Source: Pontibacter rufus (GTDB lineage: Bacteria; Bacteroidota; Bacteroidia; Cytophagales; Hymenobacteraceae). Taken from it: a stretch of 64,000 bases of DNA. The position numbers and the translations under genes were made by a program. The DNA lies in contig NZ_JADQDR010000007.1 of NCBI RefSeq assembly GCF_015694705.1, forward strand, positions 1-64,000, given 5' to 3'. This document shows, in pieces, positions 59,034-64,000 of this stretch; within the stretch, counting starts at the first letter, position 1, and each line of letters starts with the position of its first letter. The notes under the pieces were generated by a model. It did not search any database. It saw nothing but the letters and a program-made list of their open reading frames with translations, and was not told the DNA's origin.

Positions 59034-59939
59034 TTATTTCAGCTTCTCCAGGTTTCTGTCCATCAGCTTCACAAAATCAATAACCAATGCAGCGGCATCC
59101 GGATAAAAACTGGTGTTGATGTTGCGGTACTCATCGGATGGCTGGTGATAATGCGGGTGATCTTCCACACCAAAATACATGTACGGAATATGCTGCTTAA
59201 AAAAAGCATAGTGGTCCGACTGGTTGGTCCAGTCATCGTGCTGTTGCTCAGGGCGGTCGTGGCCCAGAACAAGCCTGGCGTGGGGCCGCGGCTGAATCTG
59301 AGCCAGGTAGGGCTTCAGCTGCGGATTGTTGTAAGCGCCGCTGGCATACAGTTCACCTTTGTCGTTGATGCTGAGCATGTCCATGTTCACGTTTAGCAGG
59401 ATATTTTGCAGCGGCACCGGCGGGTTGGCCACAAAGGCTTTTGCTCCCTGCAATCCCTGCTCCTCGCCATCCAGGGCTGCAAAAATAATAGTGTGCTTGG
59501 GCTGATGCTGCTTAAAGTATGTGGCCGCTGCCAGCAAAGCGCCTACGCCGGAGGCATTGTCATCGGCGCCGTTGTATACTTCTCCGTTGCGGGTGCCTAC
59601 GTGGTCGTAATGTGCCGTTATCACAATGGCTTTAGTAGACTTACCCGGAATGAAGCCTACCAGGTTGGTTGCCTTGTCCACTGTCAACCGCTTGTTTTCG
59701 AAGCGGAAGTGCTGTACATAATCTTTGTTGTAGGCTTGCAGGCCTATTTCCTTAAAGCGTTGTTGGATATAGTCCTGCGCCATGCGGTTGCCTTCGCTGC
59801 CGCTGAGCCTGCCGCCCATCGAGTCTGCAGCAAGTACCTTAACATCATGCAGCAACTGTTGTTTGTTCAGCACGCCGCCCTGTGAACAGCCGAGCAGCGG
59901 CAGGGCCACAAGTATGGCCAGGACAAGTATATTTTTCAT
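59034..59939 (-). CDS. M28-family peptidase lipoprotein
   Basis: The 301-residue protein has a lipobox (ALPLLGCSQG) and the M28 zinc-peptidase motifs ITAHYDHVG, NGADDNASGVGALL, FAALDGEEQGLQGA and the final zinc ligand in HPHYHQPSDEY. It probably works as an exported aminopeptidase on the cell surface or in the periplasm. It is monocistronic. Confidence 0.93.
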   Translation of the reverse strand: MKNILVLAILVALPLLGCSQGGVLNKQQLLHDVKVLAADSMGGRLSGSEGNRMAQDYIQQRFKEIGLQAYNKDYVQHFRFENKRLTVDKATNLVGFIPGKSTKAIVITAHYDHVGTRNGEVYNGADDNASGVGALLAAATYFKQHQPKHTIIFAALDGEEQGLQGAKAFVANPPVPLQNILLNVNMDMLSINDKGELYASGAYNNPQLKPYLAQIQPRPHARLVLGHDRPEQQHDDWTNQSDHYAFFKQHIPYMYFGVEDHPHYHQPSDEYRNINTSFYPDAAALVIDFVKLMDRNLEKLK

Positions 59940-59987
59940 ATCAGCGTTAAAATACGAATGTAACAGAAGCGGCTGTATCCGCCAAAC

Positions 59988-60215
59988 CTATGCAGCCCTG
60001 AAAGTTGACCAGGATATCCAGCTTTTCTGCTGTGCAGCAAGCCGGAGGTTTTTGGCAGATTGATCCGTAATAGTCAGGCTGCGCTCTATTTCCTGTGCAT
60101 ACGTGCCATTCTGCTCCCAGAATTCACCTTTCAGCACCCATCCTTTTTGCAGGTATGCTTTTACTGTGCTGGCCAGCAACTGCAGATTGCCTGCCTGTAT
60201 CACCTCATATTCCAT
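59988..60215 (-). CDS. DUF1737-like small protein
   Basis: The protein has 75 residues from MEYEVIQAGN (60215). The first half (EVIQAGNLQLLASTVKAYLQKGW with GEFWEQNGTYAQ) fits DUF1737, a small domain found alone or in phage and plasmid proteins. The tail is unrelated. No operon partners are clear. Confidence 0.65.
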   Translation of the reverse strand: MEYEVIQAGNLQLLASTVKAYLQKGWVLKGEFWEQNGTYAQEIERSLTITDQSAKNLRLAAQQKSWISWSTFRAA

Positions 60216-60451
60216 GGCTTTGATGTTAAAAATGACGAAATCAAATCTTGTAATACAAGGAACATGCCGCACTGCATTGATCGGAAGCAAATAATGACGG
60301 GCCTTGATGAATGGTAATTTAGAATATATGTGCTACTGAAGAATCAAAGGGATTTAAGAGGCTTTGCCTGATATGTCTAAAGCGCTCCTGCCCGCCGCCA
60401 GCATTTGAGAGATAACAATCATCCTCGCTGCATTAAAGGTTCTGATAAAGT

Positions 60452-60483
60452 AACAGAGCCGGACTTGCGGGCCCGGCTCTGTT
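60452..60483. terminator. Terminator hairpin before the 60486 lipoprotein gene end
   Basis: AACAGAGCCGG (60452-60462) and CCGGCTCTGTT (60473-60483) form an 11-bp perfect stem adjoining the stop codon of the gene at 60486. Confidence 0.65.
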
Positions 60484-60485
60484 GT

Positions 60486-61067
60486 TTACTTTTTGATGTT
60501 GATAAAGGAAGGAAGTTCCACCGGCCCCACAGAGGTTTGGATGGTCGGCTTAATTTGCAGTATAACATCCGGCCGCTTTTCTTTCTCGCTGTTGAGCAGC
60601 GTAGTCAGGCGCAGCAGGTTGTTTAAATCGGCTCCGCCGTTTACTTCTGCAAATTTCAGGGGCGTATTCACCGTAATTGTATTCAGTCCATTTTTAAGTT
60701 CTACCGGCTCCTGCACAATACCACTCACTGCCTCCTGCTCGTCTACCAGCAATTGCCATTTTAACTGCGTTACCGTCATGGTGCGATCTTCGTTGCCTTC
60801 GCCTAAATTTACGTTTAGCCCCAGCGTTGACTTCGCCTGAAGGCTATTATCAGAGAAAGCCATGAAAAGAGCCGTGGCATCAGCCATAGAAAAGTCCTGA
60901 GCGCCTTTTTTATCCAGCATGTTAATGCCGTTTACGCGCACCTCATCTATACTTTCCAGGCTATATTCCGCTTCTTTAAAAGCATCTATGTCGTTTTTGG
61001 TTTTACAGGCAAAGCCCAGCAACAGCAAGGCCAGCAGCAACGCACCGTTTCTAATTTTCTGAGTCAT
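60486..61067 (-). CDS. Lipoprotein, paralog of 62313-62900
   Basis: The protein has 193 residues from MTQKIRNGAL, with a lipobox (LLLLGFACKT). It shares layout and phrases with the gene 62313-62900: DAFKEAEYSLESIDEVRVNGI, MTVTQLKWQLLVD and LQIKPTIQTSVGPVE. The beta-rich core looks like the LEA14/WHy-type fold, which is a guess. The two paralogs flank the zincin gene. Confidence 0.75.
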   Translation of the reverse strand: MTQKIRNGALLLALLLLGFACKTKNDIDAFKEAEYSLESIDEVRVNGINMLDKKGAQDFSMADATALFMAFSDNSLQAKSTLGLNVNLGEGNEDRTMTVTQLKWQLLVDEQEAVSGIVQEPVELKNGLNTITVNTPLKFAEVNGGADLNNLLRLTTLLNSEKEKRPDVILQIKPTIQTSVGPVELPSFINIKK

Positions 61068-61139
61068 GTATATTTTTACCTTTAATGATTTTACCTGAAC
61101 GGGCAATTTAGCAAAAGTATAAGTGAAGCCCTAAATGCA

Positions 61140-61174
61140 GCAGCCACTCCTGCTCAGAAAACAGGAGTGGCTGC
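61140..61174 (-). terminator. Terminator hairpin after the zincin gene
   Basis: GCAGCCACTCCTG (61140-61152) and its exact complement (61162-61174) form a 13-bp stem downstream of the minus-strand gene at 61196. Confidence 0.7.
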
Positions 61175-61195
61175 CGGATAATTTATACTGCCTGG

Positions 61196-62083
61196 TTATG
61201 AAAAGTAGCCAACGCGCTCTCCCTGGCGGTTTACGACTACACCATCTGCCGTAATGAACAGCGGCTGGTACTCGGTTTCGAAGTAATAGGGATAATCTGA
61301 ATCACCGGTTTCATTTAGCGCGCCGATTACCTGTACGCCCTCCTCGGTCAGGTGCACCAGTTGCATGCTTTTCGTTAAATAAAACTGCTCATCGGGCGCA
61401 GCGTTGAAGTTAACCCGAGTCAGCACCTGGCGGCTGTCGAGGCTGACGCGTTGTACTGTCTGCCGTGGAGCACGCTGTGCCGGCCTGCTCACAATAGCAC
61501 GGCTATCCGGCTGCGGCGACTTGGCACTGGCCAGCAGCTGATCGTTGGCCTTGCGCCAGCCTTTGCTGATAGCGGCCAGCCGGTAGCTTTTGCCCGGGTG
61601 AGTGCTGGAATTGCCCTCCTCCGACAGCAGGTTGATTGCTGCTTGTGCATCTGCCAGGTTGGCACCTAGCTTGCGCAGGACAAAACCCGAGAACTCATCC
61701 GCTTCCAGCTCATCGGCCACGTTGCTTCCGCCTCCTTTTAAAGTATGGCCATTCAGGTGGTGGCCTATTTCGTGCGCCAGAATACTGACACCGGCCCAGT
61801 CGGTATGCACCGCGTTGTTGATAGCTGCCAGAAAATCCTCGTTGTAAAGAATGTAGCGCTGGCCGTTGTAGATTACTGCGGCAGCATTGTCAATGTCGGC
61901 AGGGCGCAATTCAAACCTGGGCTTGAGGCCTATCACGTTGATTATTTCCTGCACAATATCGCGGGCGCCGGTGGTAGCCACGGTTGTTGTTGCAGGTGCA
62001 GCAGCAGGTTGCACTGCAGCTTGTGTAAGTACCGGGGCCAGCAGCAAACCCAGTATAAAAGTTATTTTTTTTAAGTATTGCAT
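61196..62083 (-). CDS. Secreted HEXXH zincin (M48-like) metallopeptidase
   Basis: The 295-residue protein has a signal peptide (KITFILGLLLAPVLTQA) and the motif ILAHEIGHHLNGH with a downstream Glu in DELEADEFSG, the three zinc ligands of M48-type peptidases. The C-terminal 150 residues are of unknown fold. It is likely periplasmic. The neighbours on both sides are paralogous lipoproteins. Confidence 0.87.
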   Translation of the reverse strand: MQYLKKITFILGLLLAPVLTQAAVQPAAAPATTTVATTGARDIVQEIINVIGLKPRFELRPADIDNAAAVIYNGQRYILYNEDFLAAINNAVHTDWAGVSILAHEIGHHLNGHTLKGGGSNVADELEADEFSGFVLRKLGANLADAQAAINLLSEEGNSSTHPGKSYRLAAISKGWRKANDQLLASAKSPQPDSRAIVSRPAQRAPRQTVQRVSLDSRQVLTRVNFNAAPDEQFYLTKSMQLVHLTEEGVQVIGALNETGDSDYPYYFETEYQPLFITADGVVVNRQGERVGYFS

Positions 62084-62312
62084 ATATTACCTTGTGTTTA
62101 AAGCGAAGATTCCGGTTGTATTACATGCAACGTGAAGAAAGCTTCAGCAAGTATACAGCAGGAAGGATAACTTATCTAAGCAAGTTTTCTGCCAAAGTTT
62201 AGGTGAACAGCATATTTGATTTAGCAAAACGTACTAAAATCAAAGTTGCCGAAGTATAACAATGCTTTTAAGTGCCACAAAAGACTTAATTTCAGCTAAA
62301 ATTCCTGTTGAT

Positions 62313-62900
62313 TTAGCTTTGCGCAGGTTGGCCCACCGTAATATAGCCGGGCGCCTCCACATCCCCGACCGGCGTTTTTATAGTTGGTTTTATTTGCAGT
62401 GTCAGGTTCCGGCGCAGGTTCTGCTTTTTGGCAAGCAGCGTCATCAGCTTTGAAAGGCCCTCATAGTTGCGAATGCCTTCCTGCTCTGCCATCAGCACAC
62501 TGGTGTTTACCGGCAGTTTATTCAGACCTTCATGCAGGATCATTGGCTGGTTTATCGTACCTGTCAGCGTCTCTTCGCCATCCACCAGTAGCTGCCATTC
62601 AAGTCTGGTAACAGTCATACTACTCGCCTCGTCCGGTGCGGGCAGCTGTACGTGTAGGTATAAAGTGGTTGAGGCTTTCAGCGTGTTATCAGAGATAGAG
62701 GCAAGCAAGCTGTCGCCCTCCTGCGTCGTAAAATCATTGGGGCTGCGTTTCTGCATTACGTCTATCCCATCGAGCTTTACATCGTGCACCTCGCTTAAAC
62801 TGTAAGTTGCCTCTGTAAAGGCTTTTAAATCGCTGACCTGGCGGCAACCCAAACTCAACACCAGCAGCAGTAAAGTATAAATTATTGTTTGCGTCTTCAT
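62313..62900 (-). CDS. Lipoprotein, paralog of 60486-61067
   Basis: The 195-residue protein has a lipobox (LLVLSLGCRQ), FTEATYSLSEVHDVKLDGIDV, MTVTRLEWQLLVDGEE and the closing LQIKPTIKTPVGDVEAPG. The mature part is mostly beta and has no known catalytic motif. The paralog pair around the peptidase suggests a duplication that spared the central gene. Confidence 0.75.
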   Translation of the reverse strand: MKTQTIIYTLLLLVLSLGCRQVSDLKAFTEATYSLSEVHDVKLDGIDVMQKRSPNDFTTQEGDSLLASISDNTLKASTTLYLHVQLPAPDEASSMTVTRLEWQLLVDGEETLTGTINQPMILHEGLNKLPVNTSVLMAEQEGIRNYEGLSKLMTLLAKKQNLRRNLTLQIKPTIKTPVGDVEAPGYITVGQPAQS

Positions 62901-63407
62901 CCTGTCTCATCTGTCTACTCCGTCATCAGCAAATTATGCACCAGTTATACGTCTTTTACTGCACCCCTGGTGGTTAACAGTAATTATAGCGAAAAACCCG
63001 CCTCCACAAGATATGCTATAATGGCAAGAGCGACAGCAGCAGCAACGCAGCAAAGTTACGACTTCTGGCAGGTGGCTAAATATAGATAATACCGGAATGC
63101 AGCCCTCTCAGGCAGCTACGTTTATCATCAGTATAAGCGACTCTCCTATTCCATATCTGACAGCCGCCTTTGTTTATTCATACGCTCATATACATATTTT
63201 ACCATATTCATTGCCTATCTATTAACTGGTTACCACCCATAAAAAAGCAACTTACACCATTATTTATGACCTCATACCTTGGAAATAGTAAACATAATTG
63301 TACATAGTATCCTATAACGGCAGTTTTAATGCTACATCCCAGTACCGATGCTTTTGCATTTGGCGCTACCTGTTTTACTTATATAATTATACCCTTAAAT
63401 TTTTGTA
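62901..63407. other. Intergenic region before the right-edge gene
   Basis: The 507-bp region has high AT content towards its right side and no recognisable gene, repeat or strong hairpin. A -7-like stretch TAAATTTTTG lies just before 63408. Confidence 0.5.
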
Positions 63408-64000
63408 ATGAGAACAACTTTACGCTTCACGTTTCTTTTTGTATTATTTTATGGACGGATTTTCGCGCAAACCGGCTCCCAAGCCCTGAATTGTACTAGG
63501 ACCCCTAACCCGGCGCTGCAAAGCCTGCAGGTTTCGCGTATGCAATCGGTTGAAAGTGCACAAAGCCAGACGAATGCCAACCGTGTGGCAGTTATTTATG
63601 TGCTTCCGAAAGACGCCCCCTACAGTGATGCGGAGTACAAAGCAATTGTGAAAGTGATGCGTGAGATACAGGCCTGGTACCAGCTAAACACCGGCGGGGT
63701 TACATTTACTTTTTCTTACCCAGATACAGTGCAGGTGTACAGGTGCAAACAGGAAACCAGCTATTACCAGAGCGACTGGTGGGGCAAGCTGCTGCCCGAA
63801 ATGCAGGCACAGGGACAACCCATCTGGAAAAACGGCACGGTGGCCAGCCTCTGGGTTAAATCCGGTAACCGCTATGGTTTAGGGCTGGGCGCTCAGTGGT
63901 GCGACGGCTATTGCGGCGTAGCCATGGCCGCCATCGAAAATTTTCCGCAATTTAACAGCTACTACTCGGGAGGCGTTGGGGTAGATGCCTGGCCGGCGGT
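63408..64000 (+). CDS. Secreted protein of unknown function (3' end outside the window)
   Basis: The frame is open from ATG at 63408-63410 to the right edge (197 complete codons). It begins with a signal peptide (MRTTLRFTFLFVLFYGRIFA, then QTGSQ). The visible part contains VAVIYVLPKDAPYSDAEYKA, TGGVTFTFSYPD, YYQSDWWGKL and DGYCGVAMAAIENF. No domain was recognised; the start of a secreted enzyme or surface protein is possible. Confidence 0.75.
   Translation, partial: MRTTLRFTFLFVLFYGRIFAQTGSQALNCTRTPNPALQSLQVSRMQSVESAQSQTNANRVAVIYVLPKDAPYSDAEYKAIVKVMREIQAWYQLNTGGVTFTFSYPDTVQVYRCKQETSYYQSDWWGKLLPEMQAQGQPIWKNGTVASLWVKSGNRYGLGLGAQWCDGYCGVAMAAIENFPQFNSYYSGGVGVDAWPA

Overview
The window comes from the chromosome of a Bacteroidota bacterium, most likely an aerobic to microaerobic, denitrifying member of the Cytophagales (Hymenobacteraceae, Pontibacter-like). 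The evidence is the protein families (fused ccoNO, multi-HAMP kinase, Bacteroidota-type Ric and SCO proteins), promoters with the TAnnTTTG -7 element, the lack of Shine-Dalgarno sequences, and intergenic repeats typical of this phylum. The genus is an inference. No rRNA, tRNA, CRISPR array, prophage or insertion sequence was seen.

Layout. 1-4.1 kb: the N-terminal part of a multi-HAMP sensor kinase (running off the left edge), a ParA ATPase and a SixA-like phosphatase. 4.3-8.5 kb: topA and hemA. 8.8-13.7 kb: two-component genes, including a response regulator fused to a Crp/Fnr DNA-binding module, encoded with a REC-kinase, and a PAS-PAS kinase with a single-domain REC protein. 13.9-31 kb: a nitric-oxide and denitrification island. 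It holds a universal stress protein, an operon of hemerythrin, DUF2249, an NnrS-like membrane protein and a MIP18-like protein, the Ric repair protein, a second NnrS/heme-copper-like protein, a large Cys-rich protein I do not recognise, norB (quinol type), a DUF1275 protein, nirK fused to cytochrome c, an FGE-like protein, SCO1 and flavohemoglobin. 31.4-39.7 kb: an Rrf2 regulator, a second Ric, cupins, a truncated hemoglobin and an alternative cbb3-like oxidase (ccoN-ccoO type) with small unknown proteins. 40-43.4 kb: pta-ackA. 43.5-56 kb: the main cbb3 oxidase set (ccoNO, Q, P, G, H, S, I and a TauE/SafE-type protein) and hemN. 56.4-64 kb: general genes (Nudix, SDR, porin-like OMP, M28 peptidase, lipoproteins, a zincin).

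How it works together. The window describes the switch from oxygen to nitrogen-oxide respiration: heme supply (hemA, hemN), high-affinity oxidases, nitrite to NO to N2O reduction, NO detoxification (hmp) and repair of NO-damaged iron-sulfur clusters (Ric, hemerythrins), plus fermentation to acetate (pta-ackA).

The main discovery candidate is regulatory. A Crp/Fnr-type palindrome, (A/G)TGA-N6-TCA(T/G), precedes these genes. At hemA, norB, nirK, hmp, the 20643 gene, ccoG, ccoNO and ccoI it starts exactly 36 bp before a -7 box. Ric and hemN have a degenerate copy there and a good one 22 bp further upstream. The same geometry drives a plus-strand promoter at 53763-53806 that leads into about 120 nt with no convincing ORF and ends at an intrinsic terminator. 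This is a candidate anaerobically induced small RNA, analogous to but unrelated in sequence to enterobacterial FnrS. The Crp/Fnr-REC fusion at 8787-9848 is a candidate regulator.
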